The translations under genes were made by a program, and so were the position numbers. From the NCBI GenBank assembly GCA_010645155.1, contig CM021321.1:3771651-3835650 (forward strand): a stretch of 64,000 nucleotides of DNA, read 5' to 3'. Numbering within the stretch: the first letter of the stretch is position 1; every line of letters starts with the position of its first letter. Shown piece after piece: positions 11,301-30,946 of the stretch. Source of the stretch: Tigriopus japonicus (lineage: Eukaryota; Arthropoda; Copepoda; Harpacticoida; Harpacticidae). The notes below the pieces were generated by a model, which was not told the origin of the DNA, did not search any database, and worked only from the letters and a program-made list of their open reading frames with translations.

Positions 11301-13298
11301 TCAAGTAGTGTCATGAATGTGTTTACTTAAAATATTGTCGAAATCTTGGAAAAATTTGTGTAAATTGATGTAACGACTCTCCTGTTTGGTCCTTCGAGAA
11401 TGCCAAACTAAAATGCCATTGACAATAGATCCTCGAAATTGATTTTCGAAATATTTTAGCACAGGACTGCTCTTAGTACATCGAAGACTTTCTTCAAAGT
11501 AAATTTTCAAATATTTGTTTTAAGCACATTATAAGTGTAACACTATAAAGTTTTGCCCGTGGCCTATTCAACCGAATTCAAGTAAATGTTCGGCATTGCA
11601 TTTAGCTCAAAGAAATATCATGGAAATTAATAGCTTGTTTGCAATAGCTTCTCATTGTAGGAAATCTGTCGTTAATTTTTGTAACTCATTCTGAGAAATA
11701 GAGTATAACTGTATAGTATATATATAGCGGAAGTTGTTTGCACTTTAACTTTCATTGATGTCAAAATCCCATCATACGTCCACAAGAGACATATTTCCGC
11801 AGACACTGTCGCTTATTGTGAGGTCATAATACTAATGTAACCCATTGGGTTTTATTAATACCAGAGGGAGTGTAAGCCTAAAAATGTGTCTTCGGTCGCC
11901 AACTGTTGAGTGGACAAAAGTGCGGGAACATTTGAAATGTGTGACCAGGCAAATGACAACTATGCAATTGATGAATCAAAGGTGGAATTGAGTAATGTTT
12001 TTGGGTCATTTTTTCCTATTGCTAGTGGTCACTTTACCGAAAGAAACGAAAACGTTACTAGGTGACCATGTCTAGGATTTGAATACTACAACTTGGAACT
12101 TTTTTGCCAATACATGAAATAAGTCACTGATAGGAAAAAATACAAATTTACCCCTTCGTGTCAGGTAACATTAATCCAATATAAATATGGACAAAAATTG
12201 CAATAGCTTCAAGAACGAGTTTAAAAAAGTTGGAGTTGATTCGCATGTTTGGTCACACTATCTGTCCGCTCAACAGTTGTAAGGGCGACATTTTCCTCAT
12301 AAATTCAACGCATTCCGCCCCGCTATCCAAATCAGCCTGACTAATCCTTGCACGCTATCTAATGATTAATAAATGATCTAAGATGTAACCTCAAACCTTG
12401 ACACAAAAGTTTGCCCTGTTTTAGAACTTATCAGTACTGATAAAAGTTTAAATGTTTCCAGGTCTTAAAACGATGATCAGGCATTTTGTTGGTAAAAGCA
12501 TGAAAAATATCAGTTTGATTTATTTTTCCACACGTTTTAGATCATTCAAAAAGTGCATTTCGCAATTATCCTTTTGGTATGTTTCTGTTTTTTTTTTTTT
12601 GTATTTAAAATATGTTTAACCACTCTGCAGTACAAAGACGTCTTTCTAGGTTCGCTTGTCAAGTGTGAATGTATGTGAATATCATCAGCTCGCGCATTTC
12701 CTCAATTTGAATTTCAAAGCAAACATCGCCTCAGTACGGTTAACCAAACACGAGTCAAAATGCTAAATCCCTGTTAACAAATACTTGAGAACCCGGAAAA
12801 AGAAATCTCGTCTCATTCTCGTTGCAGGACATCATCAACATCTACGCACATTACTATCCCGAATCGATCCACGTGTTGCCTTGTACCATGAATTTTCGTC
12901 CTGATTTGTGTCTCCGTCCAGATGTGTCTTGTCCTGAAGTGCGAAGTGGCGATCGTGTGATGCTCCTCCACGGAAATCGAAGGGCCTTCATGGAGCAGTG
13001 GCAATTTGGAGGATCGCTCTTTACCTACTTATTGCAAGTGGTGCGTTGGTACTTGAAGAATGCCAACATCATTCCCTACTCGATTCGTGTAATTCCCACA
13101 GTGTACCAACAGAACGTCTACCAAGCCGTTCAAAGAACTTTCAATCAAATAGACTTGCGCAATCCCAACGTCAAGAAAGATGTGGAGCAGTTGTTCCTCC
13201 AGGGACTCAGCTCCTATTCCAATTTGGAAGGTGATATTTGTGCTGGAATTGTGGGCTCACTCAAGACCTCGTTCAAAGACAACTATGCCCTGTCCTGA
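8349..13298 (+). CDS. GXYLT: glucoside xylosyltransferase (GXYLT family, GT8)
   Basis: Three exons, 8349-9040, 9797-9956 and 12828-13298, join in frame to 440 residues, the length I recall for vertebrate GXYLT1. The protein is a type II Golgi/ER enzyme: a short basic N-terminus, a membrane anchor at about 29-46 (LALIPICVLVSFHLVRYL), a stem, then a GT8 fold. The metal-binding DXD is D196-T-D198 in ILYLDTDIVLLDSL. LGFNSGVMLMDLEKMR and the exon 2/3 junction FGDQ-DIINIY match the family's sugar-nucleotide and acceptor region, and MLLHGNRRAFM lies near the end. The family adds xylose from UDP-xylose to O-linked glucose on EGF repeats, for example in Notch. Splice donors are GTAAGT and GTAAAT. Intron 2 (2.9 kb) contains a hAT-like element at 11843-12382. 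A candidate poly(A) signal ATTAAA is at 13327-13332. The family call is firm; GXYLT1 versus GXYLT2 cannot be decided. Confidence 0.93.
10020..11830. other. part of GXYLT intron 2, no gene
   Basis: AT-rich intron sequence. Around 10800-10900 there is a patch of AATTGTAATTAC-type repeats like one at 38380-38460. This looks like an old dispersed repeat. Confidence 0.35.
11843..12382 (+). mobile_element. 540-bp hAT-like non-autonomous element, copy 1
   Basis: It is bounded by an exact 8-bp duplication ATGTAACC (11835-11842 and 12383-12390). A second copy of the same 540-bp length lies inverted at 47051-47590. Both copies start with CATTG and end with GATCTAAG. It lies inside GXYLT intron 2 and has no coding capacity. 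Confidence 0.8.
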
Positions 13299-13326
13299 CC
13301 CTAGTGGGTGACTTCCACCTATTTAC

Positions 13327-13332
13327 ATTAAA
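13327..13332 (+). terminator. candidate poly(A) signal of the GXYLT gene
   Basis: ATTAAA 29 bases after the stop codon. It is the nearest poly(A)-like hexamer. Confidence 0.4.
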
Positions 13333-13498
13333 GTTAATTATATGCAACGGATTGAACCAAATGATAAATACAACCAAACATTAGGGGAACAGCCAGGTAT
13401 TAACGCCCTCTAAGATAAACAAGCTAAACTTCCACTTCATTGACTAGAGGCGTTACGAATTTAAAAGTTTGTTGTCGTCATCCCGAGTCATTCTAGAC

Positions 13499-14331
13499 CA
13501 AGAGTCGGCAACCTCTTTTGGGTGAAGTCCCACAAAATTTAGTTAAGTGTTGTCAAAGGCCCTGTAACGGCTGTAAGAGAATCTGTGATCACGGAAGCTT
13601 CAGTGGCAGCTTCAGTGACAGACCCGTCTACTCATACTTCTAGTCTAATGGGCAAGCTCATCCAAACGGCGTCAAACATCGTAGAGAACGGTGGACGCAG
13701 AAGAAGTACTTAGACGAGTGGTAAGCCTGAGGTGCAAGAAAGGAGAAGTACGAGGAGAAGCGGCAAGGGCATGCTTGCCCTGAACGCTGTCAAACGACGT
13801 AGAGAACGGTTGAATTACAAGAACAAGAAAGAAGTGCAAGGAGAAGCGCCAGCAGCAGCTAGGCAGTCAAGACTAAGAGAGAGAGTGCAATTAAAGAGAT
13901 GGCAGGTTTGCAAGCAACAAAGGCTGGCTTGCCCTGAGCTGACTTCAAAGTGCTTCTCTCAAGCCACCTAAGTAGTTCTGTTGTCTGCTCCCAAGGAGCG
14001 AGCTCGGGGTTAGCCCTTAGTGGCTCCAAAGGTGATTGAGGTAGAGACGCCTCTAGCGATCCCCTCTCTCCTTACGCACAAAAGCTGCTCTGAAAAAGCA
14101 AGCTGCCGTGACTACGAATTCTCTTACAGCCGCTTATACAAAGGCCCACCAAACAAACGTTGGTAGGTTCAGGGCCCACAAATTGGCGATCAAAGAGCTT
14201 GGGGCCTGCGAGTAAAGTTCTAAGAATGGCTCAGGGGTCCACTATTTTGGCTTTTGTCTACGGCTCCTGAGCCCACCAACGACCACCCTTGGGCCCCATG
14301 TGGGTTCGAGCCCACAAGTTGCCGACCCTTG
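13499..14331. mobile_element. 833-bp hAT-like MITE (CAAGGGTCGGCAA ends)
   Basis: Terminal inverted repeats CAAGAGTCGGCAA and, on the other strand, CAAGGGTCGGCAA are flanked by TTCTAGAC and TTCTGGAC, an 8-bp duplication with one mismatch. The interior has many GGCCCAC blocks and no open frame of note. A shorter relative lies at 19134-19365. Confidence 0.75.
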
Positions 14332-14339
14332 TTCTGGAC

Positions 14340-15462
14340 GATACAAAATACGGTTTTCGAACAAATAGGGCCATCTTCAATTAGAGCTCAGTTCTTTTCT
14401 TGCTTCCCCTTTTCCCAGAAGCCATAAATCAGGATTAAGGACAATATATTGTGAACAAGATCCAAGTTCAGAACTATAAAAAGGGAAGGCTCGTAAAGCA
14501 CGTTCCAGAACAGGTTGGAGCTGTCTTTCTGCTGTACATTCTGAATTGGTTGGGACAAATGGGAACAGTGCAGCTCACTTCTCAGACATTTGTTGGCCTC
14601 TTTCTCCTTCCCAAACGCCATTACGGACCTTGGGGCTCATCTGGTCGCAAGTTGGAACAACCTCGAACTAAAGGGACACAAAGACCAACTGTTCCACTCA
14701 TTTGCTACAGAAGAAAAATAAGCTTTTTTTTTAAATGGAGCCCGCAATTGAAATGATGGAACAACCAGAAAAACAAGGAGAAATCCCACCAGCATCCTTT
14801 GCGCAAAGTCTATTTGCTCAGGGACATCAAGTGTGCCCATCGTCTGATACCCTCAAGCCAGCAAGACAAGCCTGGTGTGATTCTTGGGGCTGGGAAACTG
14901 AGAACTAGCTTCACTATCGAACGTCATTCGGGAGCAAAGCCATATTATTTTGGCTCACACCTCCAGATCAGCTTGTGTTTGAACAAGGCACGGTCCTGAC
15001 ATGTACACAATTTAATATTTGAGTGCTTGAGTTAGCAGGAAGACCGTGGCATCCACGGCAATTCTATCAGTGGTCTTGAGAGTGGCCTTTAGGAATCTGG
15101 AACTTTCCCCACTTGGTTCTCTCCTTGCCGTTGTGCCTGGGATGCGAGCTTTTGATAAGAATTGAAGAGCTCTTTTCTCCTCTCGGTGTTTTGGGGAGAG
15201 AAAGAGGGGAAACAGGGAGGCTCAAGCAAGGCCTTACCCTCGTAAATGAGGGTCATACACTCCCTCTACACGGGTATATCAAAGGGCGAAGTTTCACTAA
15301 CCTGATGCCGAGATTTCATTGGTCTTTCCCGTTTTGTGCATCTTGGTGCCTCACGAGGACCTAGAGCCAAGGCCAGAAAAAGGCTCTCCTCTGCCAAGTT
15401 TGGCTTCAGTAGACGAAAGCAGGTCTTGGAAAGAGGAGATCCCAGTCCAGTTTGCCAAAAAA
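14340..15462 (+). other. non-coding region upstream of the peptide-precursor gene
   Basis: No gene was recognised. Its 3' part should hold the promoter and 5' UTR of the precursor starting at 15463. No clear TATA box is seen. Confidence 0.3.
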
Positions 15463-17602
15463 ATGAAGGCTTTCATCGGAACGGTCTCTGTCCTGTTGGC
15501 CTTGGCCCTCAGTCACCACCCTCATGTCGAGGCCAATCCTGTGGGCGTGGAGGAGGATTTGGCATCACCTCAAGCTGAAGATGCCCGAGGTAAATTTGTT
15601 TTTTAGTTTTCGTTTTTGATCTCAGGAAATTAGCATTCACCCTTTTACCATAATTAAAGGATTATGAGAAAAAAGGAAAGAGCTTAGTTGAAAGTGTTTC
15701 CATTACATTTACAATTGAATCGTGAGGCAACTTTAGCTCTCAATTTTTCAAATACAAAACACACATAAAAAACGTAAGAATGGACAGGTTGTGACAAACC
15801 ATGAAGGACTCTGATCGATACGGTGAGATTTATCGTTTTCTATTTTTTACGACCAATGCCAGTTTTCCGTTACATGAATTGGGGGACTTTCTTGTGAAGA
15901 ATCCATACATTAATTTTCAACTCAATCGAATGGATGAGTCAAAACTTATGCTCTCTCAAACCTCATTGTAGAATGCAAAGTAGAATGAATAAGCTAGCCC
16001 CTTTCTAGTGATTCTCCCACAAAAGGGCGGAGCTTATTCAAGTGCAAATATCTAAAGAGACATAACTCCGGCATTCGATTGAACCGAAATTTGAAATGTG
16101 CAATCAATTCAACCCAACATTGCATTCATTTGAAAACCAACTCCTTTCTCGTCGATTGCCACCTCGTCCAGTAATTTCAGTGTTTTTTCTCCTAACTGAC
16201 CATAGTGTCCAAAAATATCCCTGATTAATCATATTCTCATCTCCCTAGATCTTTATGGAAGTGGGTACTATCCATTAGGCAAACGTGGAAGTGTCAGGGA
16301 CAGCTTAAGAGACCTCCTTCATGCTTTGGAGACCGAGGCCTCTCTTGAAGCCGCCGAGGATGGAGAAGTCGAAGGTACGTACGTACGCACCAAGTGTTAG
16401 ATGAATGCTAGTGAATGGATGTAGTATGGAAGAAAGGATACATACAATTTATTGGTTTTTGTAGGAGACGGCTCTCCAATGATGATGGCACCTGGTCCCA
16501 TGTCGGGCCCCTCTGGCAACCTTCATTCCGTGGATAAAAGAAGACGTAAGAGCCGTTACGAGAAGCTGAAGCGTTAGTACCAACAATGAATTTTGTCTTT
16601 TTTCAAGTTTGGCCATGATTGCCGAAACTTTGTTGTTCTGTACTGTACTGTTCTTGTAGTTTATGAGCTTGGTTTGAGTTTGGAAATACTGTACCAACGC
16701 CATAATTTCCATTCATAATGCTCTTTGATTTGCATTTCCAGGTCGCCGATATGGATTCTGGGTGACTGCCATCAACAAAATGGGTAAGTGGTTCTTCTTA
16801 TTTCTTCATTGAGGGTCACTTTGGGTAAGACACATCCTGTAAGACCTCAATTTTGAAGCAATCAGCACTGTGTTTTCGACCTCAATTCCCAACAGTACAG
16901 GGGTGTCCTTGTGCTTTTGCGAATGCAATGAACGATTTTTGCTTCTACTTCAGATAACAACCACCTGAGTGGGTTCTTGGGCAAACATAGAAATATCTAT
17001 AACGTATTCAAGCGATCACAGGTAGATGTCTCGTTGCCACCACCTAAATTGAAAAATCATCTTTTGAAATTCCCCGACTTCTACGGTCGGATTTGCTGCT
17101 TTGCTTTGAGTTCCTCGCGTCGTTTCATTAAATCACTGTACTTCTTGGATTCTTTGTACAGACTGCATTTTTCCTCCATGGACTAGCAGACAAAATCTCC
17201 TTGTGATTTCTTCAGCTTGGTGTGAATTAGTACGTAGTGCAGCATGCATGCTTCATAGACTGGCCAAAACACTGACCTACATCCGCTTAAACCGCCTCAC
17301 CAATGTTTCGTACTTTCGCTCACTTGCAACATTGTTCGAAAAATTGTCGTCTCACCGGTGTTTTTTGTGCTCTTTTGCAGGGAATGTGAAGCGGGGTAGG
17401 CCATTTATCCCAGCTTTAGGCCAACCGATGGCCGACTTTCACAAAGAAAGTGAGTAAATTTCCAATTTTAACACAACCAAGTCGCCGAGGTTGCGTGAAA
17501 AGTACTCGGAACCTAGGCTTTATGTTCCCCAAAACCTAGTCAAATTATGGTGTTTGAAATTGTGAATTGACCCTGACCCTCTTTTCAGAGTACTTCGGTT
17601 AA
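15463..17602 (+). CDS. neuropeptide-like secreted precursor, family not recognised
   Basis: Exons 15463-15589, 16249-16374, 16465-16545, 16742-16783, 17381-17449 and 17589-17602 join at phase 1 throughout, giving 152 residues. The ATG at 15463 is chosen because it starts a signal peptide (MKAFIGTVSVLLALALS). After it come LYGSGYYPL-GKR (a dibasic site with an amidation glycine), an acidic spacer, then a basic run K-R-R-R-R-R before YGFWVTAINKM. The last exons add GNV-KR-GRPFIPALGQP and end in KYFG, where the final Gly could amidate Phe. An extra exon at 16954-17021 has good splice sites; its inclusion replaces the tail with DNNHLSGFLGKHRNIYN and leads to a stop three codons into the next exon. 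Reading through the third exon's donor gives RKSRYEKLKR and a stop at 16575-16577. There are no cysteines in the mature part. I could not match it to a known neuropeptide family. The exon model is inferred from splice signals. Confidence 0.62.
15911..16030. repeat. dispersed repeat copy (pair with 27199-27320)
   Basis: TAATTTTCAACTCAATCGAA, then a spacer and AATAAGCT-GCC, occurs here in intron 1 of the peptide gene and again near 27199-27320. The copies are similar but diverged. No ends were defined. Confidence 0.45.
16954..17021 (+). CDS. alternative exon of the peptide precursor
   Basis: It follows a CTACTTCAG acceptor, ends before GTAGAT, and adds DNNHLSGFLGKHRNIYNVF then KR-SQ. Its 68-bp length shifts the frame, so the next exon reads GM and stops. 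The encoded segment carries GK-HR and KR cleavage-like sites. It could be a cassette exon producing a different peptide. Confidence 0.5.
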
Positions 17603-17949
17603 GTACCATGGTGGTTGGAAAAGTCACAAAAATACCCAGTTCTAAACCATACCATTATCGTCGTCTTCCACTGAACCAAGTCTTCCAAATCAACGATCAA
17701 TGTCTTCCTACAAGTACTACTAATAATCATGATAATTCGTTCAAGTGTTAAAGATGCCAATCTCAGCTTTCAACAATAACTCTGAAACGGGAACCAATTC
17801 CATGCGTGTATGTTCTACTTAAAAACAAACAACAACTTCTATCACTACAACGACAACAATAACCAACACTTCTTACTCCTCTATTACCAGTACAACCATT
17901 CCTACATCTTCAAACTTCTTCAGAATTGCTCAAAGCCGTTGAATGATAA

Positions 17950-17963
17950 TAATAAACCTTTAT
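17950..17963. terminator. palindromic poly(A) signal shared by convergent genes
   Basis: AATAAACCTTTATT reads AATAAA on both strands. It lies about 350 bp after the peptide-precursor stop (+) and about 150 bp after the kinase stop (-). It could therefore serve both convergent transcripts. Confidence 0.6.
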
Positions 17964-18113
17964 TGAGTCAACTAACCAAAACTTGAAACATGTATACTTT
18001 GAACTACATAAATACAATCTTGAAAAGGCAAAGGAGAATCGGGGGGGACACAATTAGGGGAAGTTGCCAACGTCATTCCCAGCATGATCTACTACTGAAA
18101 GTAACAATGCCTC

Positions 18114-25861
<7,748 letters not shown>

Positions 25862-27198
25862 CTAGTTGAAGTAGGCCTGATCACAGCCACACTCAATCAG
25901 GTCTCTGAGATTCGCATTTCCTAGGCCCCTAGGTTTCCGTGATCTTATCTGCTTGTATGGAGAGCCAATTGGTTTGAATCCCAGTCAGTGGCACTCAAGA
26001 ATAGAGCGGGCTTTCTATCTATGGTTAACACAGGTATGAAAGTTTTCGGGTCGTCGCCGTTGTCGTTGTCGTCACTCCGAAGGGAACAACAACTTCCTGG
26101 AGCAAGCGATCCAACGAACACAACGAATCCTACCTACGCACCTCCAAGGATTAGATGGAACAAAGGAAACGCTCCAACCAAGCAGCCGCAATAACATCGA
26201 AAGAAAAGACAAGATTTTCATGTTTAACTAGAGGGGTTCTAATGGAACCATTGGACTTCTTACCGGCCAACAAAAATCGACAAGATTTTAGTGCGAATAC
26301 CCCTACTTCATTTTTTTGACAATTTTGATCTAAAAATAAGTTTATCAATGCTTTCAATAGCAATGACTACAGGGCCCATTACCTAATTTGCAATTTTCCA
26401 AAAGAAATTATCCAAGTCAGGTTTATCATAAAACATATAAGGGTGGATAGATAGGGTGCAGAATGGTTTAGCAAACAAGATTTTGTTATTCGCTTTTTAG
26501 TCATATTTGCCAACTTAGAGTTGATTTGCAATTTATCATCCTGGTCTGACATTTATGAACCTCAAAATAAAATGAGAAAAGCTTCTGATCAAACATAGAG
26601 GCTGAAAAATTATTATATGAAAACGAGACCCAAATTTTATGTAACATCCAATTCTGAAAAATGTAAAACTTGAAGGGTTCGTATCCCCTTTCCTTTGCTT
26701 TTTTCGGGTTTACTTATCTTTTCTTTCCCAGTTAGGTCATCTTTGTTAGCCAGGCATCTGCATCTTTAAAAGTGAGGCTACTCATATCGAAATTGCAATG
26801 GTTGTCGCCATGGTTTTCAACATACGTGTGAATCAAAGGCAGATTAAATCCTCTGATATCGACCACCCTTTCCCCCCGTTATTCCCTCATCCACCCAACC
26901 AACCAACCACCAAATCTGGCCTCCGCCCTCTGATTCTAAAGTGGAACTCCAGCCAAAAAGGTGAGCTCAATGTGTGGTACATGTGTGAGAGTGAGTGTGT
27001 GCTTGAGGGAGAGAGAGAGAGTTGTGTCGTACTATCAATCGTACACATTGAACAAGTGTCTCAGCTTGACAAACGGGGGAGGGAGACACAAAAATGACTC
27101 ACTCCAAGAACCACTGAAATTCTCTGGACGACCATGCAAGCAATAAGATACTCCAATACTTTTGCGAATGGGACCTTGCTGATTTGGGTTGACTATGG

Positions 27199-27320
27199 AT
27201 TTTAATTTTCAACTCAATCGAACGTCTAGAGTTTTATTGTCCCAAAGCCTGCTTCATAATCTTACACAAAATAAATAAGCTGGCCAGCCCTCTTCTGGCA
27301 ATTGTCCAAACAAAAAAAGG
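27199..27320. repeat. dispersed repeat copy (pair with 15911-16030)
   Basis: It shares the TTTTCAACTCAATCGAA start and the AATAAGCTGGCC block with the copy in the peptide gene's intron. Confidence 0.45.
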
Positions 27321-28104
27321 GGTTCTCTTAGTACCTCGCTTGGAGAAGGTAAAACTTTTCACTCTGCAGTTTTATTGAACTTAAAGTTGAAATACATCGT
27401 CAATCCAATGTATGCCAGGTCTCATTTCCAATTTTACATCATAACTGTTGTCGGTAGCCTCGACGTCCAGAGACTTCAGTGGTTCTTGCTCACACATAGA
27501 GTTGAGGGGAATAATGCATGGTTGAGCCATAACTTCTTCTTCGAGCCACTCTTGGTATTTGAAGAGAAAGTGGTCTTTCCACTTTCGCTATTATTCACTT
27601 TTTTCAAAGAAATTATGTTCATGTTCAACGGGCTTTAGACCTCATCTCCGTTGGTTCAAGACCACTTTATCGAGAGCCATAGATGACGAGGAGGAGATAT
27701 TGATTGACAACCACGCGATTTCCTTGTTCGAAGATCCTCGGGTTTTGGTGTGTTGTTTTCCCATTCGGTGGCTCATTTAACCTCGAGAGAGGTGTCTGAT
27801 GGAACCTCAGTTGGTTGATTGGTTGGTGCCAGGGGAATGAATAATCACAAAAATCATAATCAACAACGGCACAATTGTTATTTTTATTTGTCTCAGAGGT
27901 GAGGTTGATACCTACCGTTTTTATTTCATTTTTGGTTGGGAACACCTTGTCAAAAATGGTAACCAGGGCAAAATGCAACTTGCAAAAATGCAACTTTCTG
28001 ACAAGGACAAAGTCCTACTTCATAGCTTGGAATAGCTGAAAAACTAAAACACACTGTTACAACTGCAATAAATCCTGAATGTGTCTTTTCTTATTTTAAT
28101 TTTG

Positions 28105-28237
28105 ACATCCTCTTGCCAGATCATTCTAAACGAAATAAACAATTGTCCCAGATTATTTTGAAATTTTCCCAATTTTGTAACTTTGGACAAAAATTGCACA
28201 TTTTACAATTAAATTTAAAAAAAAAATTACATGTATC
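28105..28237 (+). mobile_element. degenerate end of a CAGGGCCACCA-type MITE
   Basis: The order of blocks (TTTTCCCAATTTTGTAA, TTTGGACAAAAATTGC, TTACATGTATCTGGTAGCAAC) follows the right end of the element at 43399-44148, with many changes. Confidence 0.5.
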
Positions 28238-30429
28238 TGGTAGCAACAAAGGATCAAGATTCAACCTCAGCATTTCAGCAAAGTGGCCTTCAAAATTGCC
28301 CAATTTTTGTGTTTTGGTAATTCCCAACTGAAGAAGTTTAATACCAAAAGGGGTCTAAAATTATCTAGATTTTGGTAATATTACCTTAACCTGAGAGCAA
28401 TGACAGTAGTCATTGCTGCTGGACTTCGATTTGGCATTGCTGCCAAATTTTACTGGAAAATTGCTTTATTACATATTAAAACATATTACATATTATATTA
28501 CAAGTGTTAAGCTTTTTTCACTCTCAAAACCAAAATGGCAAAACTCTGCCAACAATTGAACTCGAAACACATTTGTATTCAGTATTATTGGCATCCTAAA
28601 ACTTCTTCTTGGGGTACTTGACACTTTCAGGGTAGGTTTCTTGACTTAAAAAACAATTTAGCCACTTTACAGCTCCCATTCCTTTTCTCATTCCCTTATC
28701 CCAAAATGAGGAACCTCTTACTCCTGAATTCCCTTTCAAAAATTCGAATGATATTACTTATGGCTAATTATTTCTTTTTTTTAAATAGCCATTAATCTCA
28801 CAGGTGATTAAGAAATGAACTTCATATTTGTGCAAAATCTTGAGAAACCTCCCAAGAAGCTTTCACTTTGCAAAGCCAAATGAAAAGCTGATTGTGATAA
28901 ATATAAGCTTGTCGAACGAACTTTCTCATCTAAGTTCCCAATAACACGATGAATTACAATGCATACAATGAGAAAATGATCAAGTAATGAGTAATGACCT
29001 GCTTAGAGGACATAGTTGACGGGAATTAGAATTAGAAAAATGGAATTAAAGAAACCTAAACGGAACCATGATAGAAAGTAGCAACACAACCCAACACGGA
29101 ACACAGTTTGACTTTATCACGCAACAAGTTAATATAGTACCACCATGGTTGATTTCGGGTCCCATTGAGCTTCTTTCAGAAGCTCACGGGCAAGAAGCGT
29201 CATCAGGGCACTAGCAACAGGGGCTTTAACGTGAAGTTTTAAAAAGGCCCAACAAACCAAACAATGCAACAGAATAAAATATCAATGCAAGGGCTTGAAC
29301 ACATCATATTTTGTGACATCATGACTGGATCAATTCTTATTGGCATGATCTACCACCCCCCGGCCATTGTTGAATGTTCACTACCCTTTCACTCTGTATT
29401 CCCCTGACATGTTTTTTAAGTTCAAATGTTCATACTAATAATACAAATTTGATTTTATTACCAAACGAGTCATTACTTTATCAGTTTAGAGCAAACTAAG
29501 AAACCTGTGGGAAGTGATTGGGAGAAAATGGGGCGATCGTAAACTGATCCTTTTTTGCATATCATCAGGAATATTTGCAAACGGATGTTGGGTGTGAATA
29601 GTCTAACAAAACAAAAGATAACAAAATTGTTACCAATTATGTGGGTGAAAGTTTATTGAAATATGAATTTGATTGTTTCATAACAATATGACATTGGTTT
29701 TCATTGCTTCAAAAACCATTTTTAAATGCCATTATGTTTCCGGGTGAGGTCAGAAAACAGCAAGATTTGACTACTTCTTGTTCCTATGATGTAAAACCTC
29801 AAAACACTAGGGGATCATAATAATGCTTTCTTATAGCGTCTACAACTTCATATTTTGAAAATCTTGAACACGAATTCGTCGTGAATTATCCTGCGCTTTA
29901 TGTTAAAAAATAGTGAGGTGTTTTCTGTCCTCTGATTGACGCAGAGGACAGGGTGTCAAAGAATGCAGCATGTTCAAGCCAGAAACAGAGAGACGGGATG
30001 AAAATGTTTAAATAGAAAAGAATCTAAAAATCTTACAACGACCTAATTAGCTCTTGCTAGGATTCAACCTAGTTTTGGGAGATCCTTGCTTCGTCATGGC
30101 CGGGGGTGCTACATGACTTGCTTGCAAAATCAAATTTCGTTTTAACTTGATGGCGCCTCTTTCCCATGAGGTGCTTTAACCATTATTACTAAATCATTAC
30201 CGCCACTTTGTTTCATAAATAGGGACGTGCAAAAAGTGCAAATAAGGATAGGCTTTTAGTTACCTTAAGTTCCAGAAAACCAGCCCAAAATAGAACATTA
30301 AATAACAGAAAGGTCGAAATCGCAAATACCTCCATAAAATTGCCAAAAGGAACAAATTTCTCATACATGAAACCTTAAATCCTTTGTCGTCTTCAACATC
30401 TTTTAATTTTGACGAGCAAAATTTCAGAG

Positions 30430-30634
30430 ATTGATGTTGTTTACAAAAAATACGCCAGTGTGGCGTGACATGAGTTTGCGTTCAGAACATGCTAATGAAT
30501 ACCACATGATTGACCGAGAAAAACGGAATAATAAAGGGATTCAAGTACTGACGGATCTTAAGGCTACATGCTTTCATTTGAGGTCCCAACACTCTGAAGC
30601 AGACTTTGCTAAATACCACAGTGGCGACCCCGAC
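30430..30634 (+). mobile_element. LTR end and primer-binding site of a Ty3/gypsy-like element
   Basis: Sequence ending TTTGCTAAATACCACA is followed by a primer-binding-site-like TGGCGACCCCGAC (30622-30634) and then a gag-like frame. The same LTR end recurs at about 32690-32757. Confidence 0.55.
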
Positions 30635-30672
30635 ATCAAACTCCGAAGAATTTTGTTACGTTGACTGCAATC

Positions 30673-30867
30673 ATGATGGACCAAGCAACCGCTGTCCAAG
30701 CTGTGGCTCTCATACTGCCCCCATTCTGGCGGCAAACACCTGAGGTTTGGTTTCTTCAAAATGAGGCCAAGTTTGTAACCCTTCAAATCACGGCTGATGC
30801 AACCAAGTGCTCCTATGTGGTAGCCGCGTTGGATCAAGACACAGCCACTAGCCACTCGCTTGCTTGA
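30673..30867 (+). pseudogene. gag fragment of a Ty3/gypsy-like retrotransposon
   Basis: A frame of about 64 codons starts with MMDQATAVQAV and runs through PPFWRQTPEVWFLQNEAKF and YVVAALDQ. That pattern is typical of arthropod gypsy-type Gag N-termini. It ends early at a TGA, so it is a broken remnant. It lies just downstream of an LTR end and primer-binding site. Confidence 0.65.
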
Positions 30868-30946
30868 TATCTTACAAAACCCGCCACGTGACGGAAAATA
30901 CGCTAAATAATAATGGGATTCAAGTACTTGTATTATCACCGAAACG

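Larger units (their letters stand above)
25962..30420. other. intergenic, no gene seen
   Basis: No supported coding region. It has short GTC-rich and GA-rich microsatellite patches (about 26050-26085 and 27008-27020), a diverged repeat near 27199-27320 and a MITE remnant near 28105-28237. The rest is AT-rich sequence in which I see nothing. Confidence 0.4.
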
